Assembly (NCBI GenBank): GCA_934466455.1
Contig: CAKSLF010000001.1
Location: 1-64,000 of the forward strand
Direction: 5' to 3'
Source of the DNA: an uncultured Oscillospiraceae bacterium
GTDB taxonomy: Bacteria > Bacillota > Clostridia > Oscillospirales > Ruminococcaceae
DNA: 64,000 nucleotides
Under the pieces are notes generated by a model, which was not told the origin of the DNA, did not search any database, and saw only the letters and a list, made by a program, of their open reading frames with translations. Both the position numbers and the translations under genes were made by a program. Below, one piece after another: positions 43,426-50,809 of this stretch (position 1 is its first letter; every line of letters starts with the position of its first letter).

Positions 43426-43573
43426 ACGCAAAAGTACACTTTGTCATACGGAATACAGATTTATCTGCGGCACCCAAAAATACCGCTTAATGCTGCTCGG
43501 TTCCCCGCCTGACATGGTTCACGGCTTTTTGTCGCACAGGACCCGTATACCGCATGACAAAGTGCGCTTTTGC
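43426..43573 (-). ncRNA. ffs: Signal recognition particle RNA
   Basis: On the minus strand the core reads GTGAACCATGTCAGGC, then a stem with a GGAA tetraloop (CGG-GGAA-CCG), then GAGCAGCATTAAG, matching helix 8 of SRP RNA. The flanks pair over about 24 bp (GCAAAAG..CACTTTGTCAT.CGG at both ends), and the 3' end runs into TATTTTTT. The RNA is about 145 bases, longer than E. coli 4.5S RNA and shorter than B. subtilis scRNA. Location just upstream of dnaX is as in Bacillus. Confidence 0.88.
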
Positions 43574-43593
43574 GCAATTTGCAAGGTTACAGA

Positions 43594-43938
43594 TTATTCT
43601 GCACTTTTCTCTGCGGGAGCTTCCTCCTCGGGAGCTGCTTCTTCTGCGGGAGCCGCTTCCTCGGGGAATTCGTCATAAAGGTCGCCGTCTTCACAGCAAT
43701 CTTTTTTGCAGCAGGGAAAACCGTTGAGGAAAACATACATTGCGGCTGCGCCGGCTGCAATAAGGGTGATGGCACCGATAACGATACCGATAATGGTTCC
43801 GAATTTCATATTATTACCGCCTTTCATAACGGACAAGGCTTTGTCCGCTTTCTTTTTTATTTTGTTCTTTTTGGACTGCATTTTGTCATATACACAGACT
43901 ATCTTGCGCATTGCGTTTACTGTGGAAGAAATACTCAT
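43594..43938 (-). CDS. Small single-span membrane protein with acidic tail
   Basis: The open frame encodes up to 114 residues. The ATG at 43809 (MKFGTIIGIVIGAITLIAAG...) has the better ribosome site (AAAGGCGG, seven bases), which would give 71 residues; the ATG at 43938 adds a Lys-rich stretch (MQSKKNKIKKKADK). The protein has one transmembrane helix, then CCKKDCC and a low-complexity EEAAPAEEAAPEEEAPAEKS tail. Unknown function. The neighbours are SRP RNA and a penicillin-binding protein. Confidence 0.6.
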   Translation of the reverse strand: MSISSTVNAMRKIVCVYDKMQSKKNKIKKKADKALSVMKGGNNMKFGTIIGIVIGAITLIAAGAAAMYVFLNGFPCCKKDCCEDGDLYDEFPEEAAPAEEAAPEEEAPAEKSAE

Positions 43939-44043
43939 TTTTTGTGCGCCGTCCTTTCTGCATTCCTACATAGCATAATAATAGCACAATTTTTTTATTT
44001 GGGCAAGTGGGTTGCATTATAAATTAACAGTTTTATAACAAAT

Positions 44044-45657
44044 TTATTTTTCGGGTGCCTTTTCGCCAAGGGGGATTTTGTCGCAGATTTTTTTGAATAC
44101 CGGTGCGGCGAATTCGCTTCCGGAATCCATTCCCTCCGCAAAAACCGCAATGGCGTATTTCGGGCTTTCTGCGGGGTAAAACCCAACAAACCATGCGTGT
44201 ACGATTTCGTTTCCGTCCTTGTCAAATTGTCCGGTCTGGGCGGAGGCGGTTTTTCCGCCCGCACCGCCGCTTTCCGGCTTTGCGTTTATTCCGCTGCCCT
44301 CCTCAACAACGCTTATCATCATTTTTTGAAGTTTTTTTGCGGTCGCCTTGCTCATAACCCGGTTGCTTTCGTATTCTGCGGCAAAGGTAATGTTTCCTGC
44401 GGCGTCCCTTGTTCCGAGGACCAGCTTCGGCGTAACGGCGCAGCCTCCGTTTGCTATTGCCGCAGCAAGAGCAGCCATCTGGAGGGGCGTTGCGGTAAGC
44501 TTTCCCTGACCGAAGGAAAAGCTGGCGAGTGCCGCAGGGGAGCGCAGCTCGGCTTCCGAGGGAAGGCTGCCGGCGGCGGAAAAAAGTCCCGGAGCAAGCT
44601 CCGTTCCCGCACCAAAGCCAAGGTTTTCCGCCGTTTCAAGAATCTTTTTGCCGCCGACGGAAAGCCCAAGGTCGATAAAATACGGATTGCAGGAAACACG
44701 CAGTGCGGCGGGCATATCAATTTCGCCGTGACCGTATTCCCAGTGGCAATGAAAATCAATTCCCTCAACCTCAATGCTGCTTTTGCAGTCATATTTTCTT
44801 GCGGTGCTTTCGCCGTTTTCAATAGCCGCCGCCGCAACAACAAGCTTCCATGTGGAGCCGACGGTATATGCGGAAAAGGCTCGGTTTATAAAGGGCGAGC
44901 CCTCCTTGCCGAGTGAGGCGGCAAGGTTGTTTTGGTCAAAGCAGGGAACAGAAGCCGCCGCAAGTATCTCCCCGGTTTGGGCGTCAAGAACAACGGCGGC
45001 TCCGTGCTCAAGGCTTTCCCCAAGCACGGTTTCCGCTGCGCTTTGTATCTCCGTGCTCAGGGTAAGCATAATTCCGCTTTTGCTTTTGTCCTCCTGTTCA
45101 AAGGAAATTTCCTCCCCGGATAAAATCCGTCCGTGACCGTCGGTGGAATATCGCACAAAGGCGCGGGGACCCTCCGCCTTTAACATATCGTCATAGGCTT
45201 TTTCTATTCCGGAAGCACCGTCCCCGCCGTTTACATAGCCGATTATATGTGCCGCAAGGGGATTTTCGGAATACCTTTTGGGTGCCTTAAAATTATATAT
45301 TCCGTTTCCGTTTATTATTCTTCCGCCGGTATCAACGACAACCGGAGCACCGCTTTTTACCGCTTCCGCAAAGCCCTCCTCTGCGGCAAAGCCGCTTAAT
45401 GCGGAAAGGTCCGCCTCCTCCGGAAAAACAAGGGCTTTCCAAACAAAGCTTTTGTTTACAAGAGGGCTTCCGTCCCTGTCAAAAATTCCGGCACGGCTTT
45501 GATAAAGCGTTACACTGCGGCTGCTTTGTACGGCGGCTGCTCCTGTTGCCGCACCGCCGTCCTCCAGGTACAGTACCCGCAAGCCGACTGCGCCGAGCAG
45601 GCAGAGAAATGTGCAAAAAAAGCTGATTATTCGCTTTTGCAGGAAAAATTCCCCCAT
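44044..45657 (-). CDS. Penicillin-binding protein transpeptidase
   Basis: This 537-residue class B-type PBP is anchored by one N-terminal helix (IISFFCTFLCLLGAVGL). A dimerisation-type segment (SRAGIFDRDGSPLVN) precedes the transpeptidase domain: SxxK is STWK in AYTVGSTWKLVVA, SxN is SCN in LRVSCNPYFIDLG, and the third box reads GGKTASAQTG, i.e. KTA where KTG is usual. It resembles the short PbpA/SpoVD-like proteins of clostridia that crosslink peptidoglycan. No mraY/murein cluster is nearby. Two exact dispersed-motif copies are in the gene (45002, 45051). Confidence 0.9.
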   Translation of the reverse strand: MGEFFLQKRIISFFCTFLCLLGAVGLRVLYLEDGGAATGAAAVQSSRSVTLYQSRAGIFDRDGSPLVNKSFVWKALVFPEEADLSALSGFAAEEGFAEAVKSGAPVVVDTGGRIINGNGIYNFKAPKRYSENPLAAHIIGYVNGGDGASGIEKAYDDMLKAEGPRAFVRYSTDGHGRILSGEEISFEQEDKSKSGIMLTLSTEIQSAAETVLGESLEHGAAVVLDAQTGEILAAASVPCFDQNNLAASLGKEGSPFINRAFSAYTVGSTWKLVVAAAAIENGESTARKYDCKSSIEVEGIDFHCHWEYGHGEIDMPAALRVSCNPYFIDLGLSVGGKKILETAENLGFGAGTELAPGLFSAAGSLPSEAELRSPAALASFSFGQGKLTATPLQMAALAAAIANGGCAVTPKLVLGTRDAAGNITFAAEYESNRVMSKATAKKLQKMMISVVEEGSGINAKPESGGAGGKTASAQTGQFDKDGNEIVHAWFVGFYPAESPKYAIAVFAEGMDSGSEFAAPVFKKICDKIPLGEKAPEK

Positions 45658-45736
45658 TCGTTTTTCTTTTTGAAGAGAGTTTTCCCCTCTGTAACAAAAA
45701 TAAACAAATTTTTATAATAAAAAAGTTAAAAATCAC

Positions 45737-45765
45737 TTGACTTTACGGGGGATACTTGTTATAAT
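45737..45765 (+). promoter_or_regulatory. Promoter of tRNA-Leu (GAG)
   Basis: TTGACT (45737-45742) and a perfect TATAAT (45760-45765) are 17 bases apart, 18 bases before the tRNA 5' end. Confidence 0.88.
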
Positions 45766-45783
45766 AAATCTCGCATTTGAGAT

Positions 45784-45867
45784 GCGGCAGTGCTGGAATA
45801 GGCAGACAGGCACGTTTGAGGGGCGTGTGTCTTTGACGTACGGGTTCAAGTCCCGTTTGCCGCACCA
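45784..45867 (+). tRNA. tRNA-Leu (GAG)
   Basis: It has a GCGGCAG acceptor strand, anticodon loop TTTGAGG with GAG, a long variable arm as expected for a class II tRNA, a T arm GGTTCAAGTCC, and an encoded CCA at 45865-45867. Confidence 0.95.
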
Positions 45868-45905
45868 AGAAAAGGGCTTTGCGAAAGCAAAGCCCTTTTC
45901 TTTTT
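45868..45905 (+). terminator. Terminator after tRNA-Leu (GAG)
   Basis: GAAAAGGGCTTTGC pairs with GCAAAGCCCTTTTC around a GAAA loop, followed by TTTTTG. Confidence 0.85.
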
Positions 45906-45926
45906 GTGCTGCCGTTATTTGGTGTT

Positions 45927-45968
45927 ATAAAAAAAGCGGGCTGTCTTTTGCAGTCCGCTTTTTTATAA
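45927..45968 (-). terminator. Terminator of the small Sm-like gene
   Basis: TAAAAAAAGCGGGCTG pairs with CAGTCCGCTTTTTTA; on the minus strand it lies just after the stop at 45982 and ends in a T run. Confidence 0.75.
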
Positions 45969-45981
45969 CACCGATTTTTGT

Positions 45982-46323
45982 TTAGTCAACTATAATGGCT
46001 TTTTTCTTTCCGTTTTTGTTTCTCGGATATTCTCTTATCCTTATAACAAAGTCAAGATTGATAGCCTCAAGCTTACCGTCTTTTTCAATCATAACTGCGC
46101 CGTCGGTCACTTCTCTTATTATACCGTCGAACTGGCGGCTGCCGTCGAAGGTACCGATCATACATTCTTTGCCGATAAATCTTTTTGCAAGCTCGACCAT
46201 TTCTGTTCTCTCCTTGTTGTTCCGTCTTTTTATAAATCTTCTGATAATGGCGGCTCTTTGATTGCGCCGCAGGGTTAAAAAAAGAAAAAGCAATATAAAC
46301 AGTACTACATAATACGACTGCAA
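45982..46323 (-). CDS. Membrane-anchored small protein, DUF6897/Sm-like
   Basis: This 113-residue protein has one N-terminal hydrophobic helix (YYVVLFILLFLFLTL), then a basic stretch, then a compact beta-rich domain: FIGKECMIGTFDGSRQFDGIIREVTDGAVMIEKDGKLEAINLDFVIRIREYPRNKNGKKK. The last part resembles clostridial DUF6897 proteins, a fold reminiscent of Sm/LSM barrels. An alternative start at the internal ATG before VELAKRFIG would drop the helix; that ATG (46202) has a GGAGAGAAC ribosome site and is the better-supported start. Function unknown. Confidence 0.65.
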   Translation of the reverse strand: MQSYYVVLFILLFLFLTLRRNQRAAIIRRFIKRRNNKERTEMVELAKRFIGKECMIGTFDGSRQFDGIIREVTDGAVMIEKDGKLEAINLDFVIRIREYPRNKNGKKKAIIVD

Positions 46324-46365
46324 GCCGCTGCCTCCGTTTCCTTGTCCGGGGTATGTAACAGGTCA

Positions 46366-46402
46366 AAAAGCTCTTTTGCAAAAAAGCAAAAGAGCTTTTT
46401 TG
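46366..46402 (-). terminator. Terminator of tRNA-Leu (TAA)
   Basis: On the minus strand AAGCTCTTTTGC pairs with GCAAAAGAGCTT around a T-rich loop, followed by TTTTG, immediately after the tRNA CCA. Confidence 0.82.
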
Positions 46403-46488
46403 TGGTGCCGCTGACCGGGCTCGAACCGGTACGCTTTATGGGCGAGGGATTTTAAGTCCCTTGTGTCTGCCAATTCCACCACAGCGGC
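46403..46488 (-). tRNA. tRNA-Leu (TAA)
   Basis: The minus strand reads GCCGCTG at the acceptor, anticodon loop CTTAAAA with TAA, a long variable arm, the T arm GGTTCGAGCCC and an encoded CCA (46405-46403). It is 86 bases, class II. Confidence 0.95.
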
Positions 46489-46617
46489 ATTCCGCAAATA
46501 ATTATAGCAAAGCCGGGCGGCTTTTACAAGAGTTATTTTGGGATTTTGAGGATAAACGCCCGCAGAAATTCAAAAAAAGCTCCCGATTATACATAAAAAA
46601 AACTCTGCGTTTTTCCC

Positions 46618-46646
46618 TTGCCAAATGGTGTGGGCGGTGATATAAT
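46618..46646 (+). promoter_or_regulatory. Promoter of the queT unit
   Basis: TTGCCA (46618-46623) and a perfect TATAAT (46641-46646) are 17 bases apart; transcription would start right at the riboswitch. Confidence 0.82.
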
Positions 46647-46653
46647 GACCTTT

Positions 46654-46697
46654 CGTGAGTTCGAAGCCTTCCTCACATAAAACAAAACCAAAGGAGA
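46654..46697 (+). promoter_or_regulatory. preQ1 class I riboswitch
   Basis: P1 pairs GTGAG (46655-46659) with CTCAC (46671-46676 region) around a loop TTCGAAGCCTTC, followed by an A-rich tail ATAAAACAAAACCAAAGG that runs into the ribosome site. This is the small H-type pseudoknot layout of preQ1-I riboswitches, here able to sequester AAAGGAG and reduce translation of queT when preQ1 is abundant. It was identified by eye from the pattern and the gene it precedes. Confidence 0.78.
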
Positions 46698-46706
46698 AAA
46701 AAGAAT

Positions 46707-47192
46707 ATGCAAAAAAACAAAGGCACCGCTTTTATTACGAAAGCGGCGGTAATCGCCGCACTGTATGTTGTGCTTACATGGGTATCTGCGCTTTTGGGAA
46801 TTTCAAGCGGGGTTATCCAGTTCCGCCTTTCGGAAATGCTCTGTGTAATGCCGCTGTTTACTGCGGCGGCGATTCCCGGACTTTTCGTCGGCTGTGCAAT
46901 CTCCAATATGATTGCGGGCGGCGTTGTATGGGATGTGGTTTTCGGGAGCATTGCCACCCTTATCGGGGCGTGGGGCGCATACGCACTGAGAAAAAGGAGC
47001 GTTTATCTTGCTCCGCTGCCGACAGTTATCGCTAATATGCTTATAATTCCGCCGGTGCTGCGCTATGCCTATGGGGCGGAGGGCACACTTCCCTTTTTCA
47101 TGCTCACCGTCGGCATAGGGGAGATTGCCTGCGCCGGAATACTCGGCGTTGTGCTTGCAAAAACGCTGAAAAAATACAGAATAGAGTTTTGA
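46707..47192 (+). CDS. queT: QueT-type transporter (preQ1 S component)
   Basis: This 161-residue membrane protein has about five helices. The hallmark stretch is SGVIQFRLSEMLCVMPLFTAAAIPGLFVGCAISN, followed by WDVVFGSIATLIGAWGAY and IIPPVLRYAYG. QueT is an energy-coupling-factor substrate-binding component thought to import queuosine precursors; the ECF ATPases are not in the window. The preQ1 riboswitch directly upstream supports the substrate. The stop TGA is embedded in a TTTTGAGCACGG motif copy. Confidence 0.92.
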   Translation: MQKNKGTAFITKAAVIAALYVVLTWVSALLGISSGVIQFRLSEMLCVMPLFTAAAIPGLFVGCAISNMIAGGVVWDVVFGSIATLIGAWGAYALRKRSVYLAPLPTVIANMLIIPPVLRYAYGAEGTLPFFMLTVGIGEIACAGILGVVLAKTLKKYRIEF

Positions 47193-47272
47193 GCACGGCT
47201 TGAGCACGCATTTTTCAAGGCTCGGTGCTCAAACGCAAAGAATGCCGCAGATTTTATCTGCGGCATTTTTCA
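47187..47272. terminator. Motif cluster and bidirectional terminator
   Basis: TTTTGAGCACGG, CTTGAGCACGC and, inverted, CGGTGCTCAAA occur within 45 bases and can pair. The true terminator is the following hairpin: AATGCCGCAGAT with ATCTGCGGCATT, then TTTT (to 47270). It serves queT and the convergent LysR-like gene. Confidence 0.75.
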
Positions 47273-47548
47273 GTTGCCTGTTTTTGAGCACGCAGCCCGA
47301 ACTCTGCGCTCCATTTCGTTTATTTCCGAAAGGGCTGATTTTGCAAATTCATAAAAAAGCCTGCCGCTTTCGGTAACAACATTTTTTCCGCAGGAGCTAC
47401 GCATAAAAAACACGGAGCCGTATTCGTTTTCAAGCTGCTTTATTGCGGCGGAAAGTGCCGGCTGGGTTATATTAAGCCGCCTTGCCGCTTTTGTTATATT
47501 GCCGCATTCGCAGGCACCGATGTAATACTCAAGCTGTACAAGGGTCAT
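47270..47548 (-). CDS. Stand-alone LysR-type DNA-binding domain
   Basis: This 92-residue protein is exactly the LysR winged helix-turn-helix: LVQLEYYIGACECGNITKAARRLNITQPALSAAIKQLENEYGSVFFMR, then a short linker helix. The ~200-residue effector domain is absent, and no remnant of it lies downstream, where a terminator begins. It is either a naturally minimal regulator or an old truncation. I start at ATG 47548 because AAGGAGG is correctly spaced; the GTG at 47557 is too near. It may control the adjacent SDR gene. Confidence 0.8.
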   Translation of the reverse strand: MTLVQLEYYIGACECGNITKAARRLNITQPALSAAIKQLENEYGSVFFMRSSCGKNVVTESGRLFYEFAKSALSEINEMERRVRAACSKTGN

Positions 47549-47634
47549 ACGGCGCACCTCCTTTTTTGCCGCAAGTACGGGGGCTTTTCCTTTTGGAAAA
47601 GCCCCCGTACCCTCGCATTTTTAAGAAAAAAGAT

Positions 47635-48393
47635 TTATTGTGCGGTATATCCGCCGTCAATAACAAGCTTTGTGCCGGTTACAAATCTTCCCTCGTCGGA
47701 AGCAAGGAACAAAACGGCATAGGCAACATCGTCCGGCTCGCCGAAATAGCCGAGGGGATAACGCTTTATGTCGTTGTCAAGATAATGGGGGTCGTCCTCA
47801 AGCAAGCCTTTTACAAGGGGAGTCATAACGGTTCCGGGGCAGATGCAGTTTACACGGATATGGTCGGGAGCATACTGGATTGCGTCCTTCATGGTCATAA
47901 CAACGATAGTGCCTTTGGTTGCATGATAAGGAGTAAGCTCGGTATCGCCGATAATGCCGGAAACGGAAGAGGTGTTTACAATCGCACCCTTGCCGTTTGC
48001 ACGCATATATTTAATGGCGTGCTTTGTCATAAAAAGAACGCTCTTTACATTTATTGCAAACATCTTGTCCCAATCTGCCTCTTCAACCTCTTCGGTAGGA
48101 ACATCAGGACCGGTAATGCCGGCGTTATTTACAAGAATATCGAGCTTTCCGAATTTTTCGACGACTTTTTCAAGAACATCGGCGCATTCTTTTTCTACGG
48201 AAGCGTTAAGATGCCAATATTCGGCTTCGCCGCCGGCTGCTCTGATAATTTCAACGGTTTCCATTCCGTTTGCGTCATTGATGTCGGTGACGGCAACCTT
48301 TGCGCCTTCTTTTGCGAACATAACGGCTTCCGCTCTGCCAAGTCCGCTGCCGGAACCGGTGACGATTGCTACTTTTCCTTTTACTCTATCCAT
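47635..48393 (-). CDS. Short-chain dehydrogenase/reductase
   Basis: This 252-residue classical SDR has the cofactor motif VTGSGSGLGRAEA (TGxxxGxG) at residues 12-21, Asp at the end of strand 2 (VAVTDIND), favouring NAD(H), NNAG at the core, the catalytic Ser in TSSVSG and YHATK as the YxxxK box. The substrate is not evident; hydroxysteroid, polyol or sugar-alcohol dehydrogenases share the layout. The ribosome site is GGAGG. It is followed upstream by a sugar transporter gene, which hints at carbohydrate or polyol use. Confidence 0.92.
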   Translation of the reverse strand: MDRVKGKVAIVTGSGSGLGRAEAVMFAKEGAKVAVTDINDANGMETVEIIRAAGGEAEYWHLNASVEKECADVLEKVVEKFGKLDILVNNAGITGPDVPTEEVEEADWDKMFAINVKSVLFMTKHAIKYMRANGKGAIVNTSSVSGIIGDTELTPYHATKGTIVVMTMKDAIQYAPDHIRVNCICPGTVMTPLVKGLLEDDPHYLDNDIKRYPLGYFGEPDDVAYAVLFLASDEGRFVTGTKLVIDGGYTAQ

Positions 48394-48429
48394 TTTTATA
48401 TCCTCCGTTTTTTTAATATTCGTTTTGAT

Positions 48430-48569
48430 TTAACCGCCTTACGCCTCGTTTGCAAAGAGTATGATATGCAGACGATTGCAGGCTGTGCGGTGGAGCAAAA
48501 AGCTCCTCGAAATTTAGGCGGCGGGGTTTACTGCGTCCCGCCGGGGGGTAAGGCAAAGCCTGCCCCGGA
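48430..48569 (-). other. Intergenic region with nested GC-rich hairpins
   Basis: There is no gene here. On the minus strand GGGGCAGGC TTT GCCTTACCCC and CGGCGGG...CCCGCCG form adjacent hairpins, followed by a small GGAGC/GCTCC hairpin with a TTTTT loop. They probably end the sugar-transporter transcript and precede the SDR gene. I see only this one copy. Confidence 0.45.
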
Positions 48570-49442
48570 TTATACCGAGCCTACAAGTCCGACCATAATA
48601 CAGCCGGCGGTGATAAACGCTGCGCCAAGTATGGAATGAACAAGCTCGGAACGGGTTTTTTCCTTGTGCTCTTTAAGGATTGCAAAGCCGAGAAGGGTTT
48701 CTATGACCAGGCAAAGCTGAGCCATGGTATATCCGACCGCAACGCCGTTAAGCTGGTTTGAAAAGATAAGGGAGAAGTTTGCCGCGGCATAGATTATGCC
48801 GGGAATCATCTGCTTTGCCGTATCGGTGCCAAACTTTTTTACGCCCTTGCCGACAAAAAGGCTTAGGATAAGAGAGCCGATTACCATGCCCACCGCCTGA
48901 GGGAAAACGGCGGTCAGACCGTCGGCATTAACGACCCGCAAAGCATAGTTCCAGATGCAAAAGCCGCATGCGCCGATGGTGAGCGTGATAAGTCCTTTTT
49001 TAAGCTGCGCCTTGCTTGCGCCGGATTTGTTGGAGGTGTATGCCGTAAGGTTTCCTCCGATGATTACGCAGGCGATTGCGGAAAGACCAAGAATAATTTG
49101 GTTAGTTGTTGTCCATTCGTGAAACACAAATACGCCGACAATGGCGTTCAGCACCATTTCTATGCTTATTGAAAGAGCGAATGCTTTTGATGTGCCGAGA
49201 ATGGAATATGAAGTAAACTGGCAGAGCTGACCTACGGACCATGCAAGTCCGGAAACAAGGCAGCCGATGGCAAGACCGACCGTAACGGCGGGTTTGAAAA
49301 TAATAAGTACAATTATTGCAAGAATACCGCAGCCAAAAGAGGTGCCAAGCTGTTGGTTAATCGGTTTTCCGCCAAGCTTGCTTACAAGAACAGGAGTAAA
49401 CCCCCAAAAAAAGGCGGGGAGAAGTCCAACGAAAAAGCCCAT
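48570..49442 (-). CDS. GRP/GlcU-family sugar transporter
   Basis: This 290-residue protein has ten hydrophobic helices of the drug/metabolite superfamily. The N terminus MGFFVGLLPAFFWGFTPVLVSKLGGKPINQQLGTSFG matches the glucose/ribose uptake (GlcU/RbsU) family. The start is ATG 49442 with GGAGGAAAGC upstream; the longer frame to 49478 lacks a ribosome site. A promoter with a palindromic operator lies 50-95 bases upstream. It is probably regulated by a LacI-type or CcpA-like repressor not encoded here. Confidence 0.85.
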   Translation of the reverse strand: MGFFVGLLPAFFWGFTPVLVSKLGGKPINQQLGTSFGCGILAIIVLIIFKPAVTVGLAIGCLVSGLAWSVGQLCQFTSYSILGTSKAFALSISIEMVLNAIVGVFVFHEWTTTNQIILGLSAIACVIIGGNLTAYTSNKSGASKAQLKKGLITLTIGACGFCIWNYALRVVNADGLTAVFPQAVGMVIGSLILSLFVGKGVKKFGTDTAKQMIPGIIYAAANFSLIFSNQLNGVAVGYTMAQLCLVIETLLGFAILKEHKEKTRSELVHSILGAAFITAGCIMVGLVGSV

Positions 49443-49492
49443 TTGCTTTCCTCCAAAAAATGAATTATGAAAACGCAAAAGCTGTCATGACA

Positions 49493-49537
49493 AGCGTTAA
49501 CGCTGATAAGTATATTCCTGCGTTTAGTTTTTAACAA
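49493..49537 (-). promoter_or_regulatory. Promoter with palindromic operator for the sugar transporter
   Basis: On the minus strand TTGTTA (49537-49532) and TATACT (49514-49509) have a 17-base spacer. The perfect 12-base palindrome AGCGTTAACGCT (49493-49504) starts five bases downstream of the -10 box, over the expected transcription start. It has the form of a LacI-family operator and shares the core of cre sites. Confidence 0.68.
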
Positions 49538-49649
49538 TAGGCATAGTCACAATATTTTTATGACAAAATCACGAACAATGTTAAATTTTGCGGTATTTTC
49601 CCGTAGGGCACTGTAACAAAATCATTTATATTCAATTTTATTTATAAAA

Positions 49650-49688
49650 AAGAGGGCGCAGCCGACAGGCTGCGCCACCTTTTATAAA
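49650..49688 (-). terminator. Terminator after the AraC regulator gene
   Basis: GGTGGCGCAGCC pairs with GGCTGCGCCCTC around a TGTC loop and runs into TTTTTT on the minus strand, ten bases after the stop at 49698. Confidence 0.75.
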
Positions 49689-49697
49689 ATTCGCTTT

Positions 49698-50588
49698 CTA
49701 TTTTCTTTTCTTTATAGAAAGAGGGGTTTCTCCGAATTTTTCCCGAAATGCTTTTGTAAAATAGCTTTTGTCCTGAAAACCGCAAAGCTCGGAAATTTCC
49801 GCAACCTTTTTATCCGTAAGGCGCAGCATTTCCTCCGCTTTTTCAAGGCGGTAGTTTTTAAGATATTGTATCGGGGAGATGCCGACGGTTTTCCCAAAGC
49901 AGAGCATACATTCGTTTTTGCTTACTGCGCTCGCCTTTGCAATATCGGAGAGAGTTACGGGACCTCCGTAGTTGCGCCAGATAAAAAGAAGCATCGTTTT
50001 GGTTTTTGCAATATAGTTTTGCTCAAAAGCGGAGGATTTTGCTTTTTGTGCGGGGATATTGTTTGCGGCAAGGGCGATTGCTTCAGTAAGCAGCTCCCTT
50101 GTTTTAAGCTCGTACATTTCTTCCTCGCTTTCACAAAGCGAAAATATTTTTGCTATACAGCCGCATATGCCGAACTGCCAGCCGCAGTCGTTTTTCAAAA
50201 TACAGCCGGAAAATCTGCCCGGTTCGGACAGCGGAGCAAGGTACTTGCGGAAGAAAACGCTGTCGGGAAATCCGCCGACAAATTCCTTTGTAAAAACAAC
50301 GCAGCGCACGCCGCACTTTTTTCCGTTTATATTAGCAAGGGAGTGCAATGCGCCGGAATTTACAAAATACCCCTCGCCGGAGGAAACGGTATACTCCGTA
50401 CCTTCAATATTCAAAACGGCGTTGCCGCCCTCAATAAGTGCGATTTCAAATTGGTCGTGCCAATGCCACGGCTCGATTCTGTCGAAGAGGTCGTATTTAT
50501 AGCACGCAACGGGAAATTCCCTGTTACATTCGGGTATAAATTCCATTCTGCTAAAATCTATTGTGGAGCTGCTTCCGGATAAAATCAC
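49698..50588 (-). CDS. AraC-family regulator with N-terminal cupin
   Basis: This 296-residue protein has an N-terminal cupin-type sensor (WHWHDQFEIALIEGGNAVLNIEG, then GEGYFVNSGALHSL) and the C-terminal AraC double HTH (about 195-292) with VAEISELCGFQDKSYFTKAFREKFGETPLSIKK. The architecture is that of carbohydrate-responsive AraC activators. It is next to the sugar transporter and SDR genes on the same strand and is a plausible regulator of them, though the promoter operator upstream of the transporter is of LacI type. The ribosome site AGGAGG precedes the ATG at 50588. Confidence 0.9.
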   Translation of the reverse strand: MILSGSSSTIDFSRMEFIPECNREFPVACYKYDLFDRIEPWHWHDQFEIALIEGGNAVLNIEGTEYTVSSGEGYFVNSGALHSLANINGKKCGVRCVVFTKEFVGGFPDSVFFRKYLAPLSEPGRFSGCILKNDCGWQFGICGCIAKIFSLCESEEEMYELKTRELLTEAIALAANNIPAQKAKSSAFEQNYIAKTKTMLLFIWRNYGGPVTLSDIAKASAVSKNECMLCFGKTVGISPIQYLKNYRLEKAEEMLRLTDKKVAEISELCGFQDKSYFTKAFREKFGETPLSIKKRK

Positions 50589-50748
50589 GGCTTTTCCTCC
50601 TTTCCGGCTTTTTGTATCTTCTGAAAAATATTATACCCCGCCCGGAGTTTTTTCGCAATATTTTTTATTTGTAAACTTCTTAACGCCGATAAATAAGCCA
50701 AAAAGAAAGGATATATAAAAATTTTTGCAAAAAAACCGTTAAAAAACC

Positions 50749-50795
50749 TTGACCAAAGGGCGTTTTTTGCCTAAACTCTATATATAGATTAGAGT
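50749..50795 (+). promoter_or_regulatory. merR-type gene promoter and autoregulatory operator
   Basis: TTGACC (50749-50754) with TAAACT (50772-50777) at 17 bases is the likely promoter. ACTCTA (50775-50780) and TAGAGT (50790-50795) form an inverted repeat just downstream. The same half-site ACTCTA recurs at the promoter after the gene. The AT-rich stretch 50589-50748 holds no gene. Confidence 0.55.
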
Positions 50796-50809
50796 TTTGA
50801 GGTGATTTT

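Noticed and set aside
48480..48560. REP-like mobile element from nested GC-rich hairpins
   Set aside because: Only one copy in the window, so there is no evidence of dispersal.
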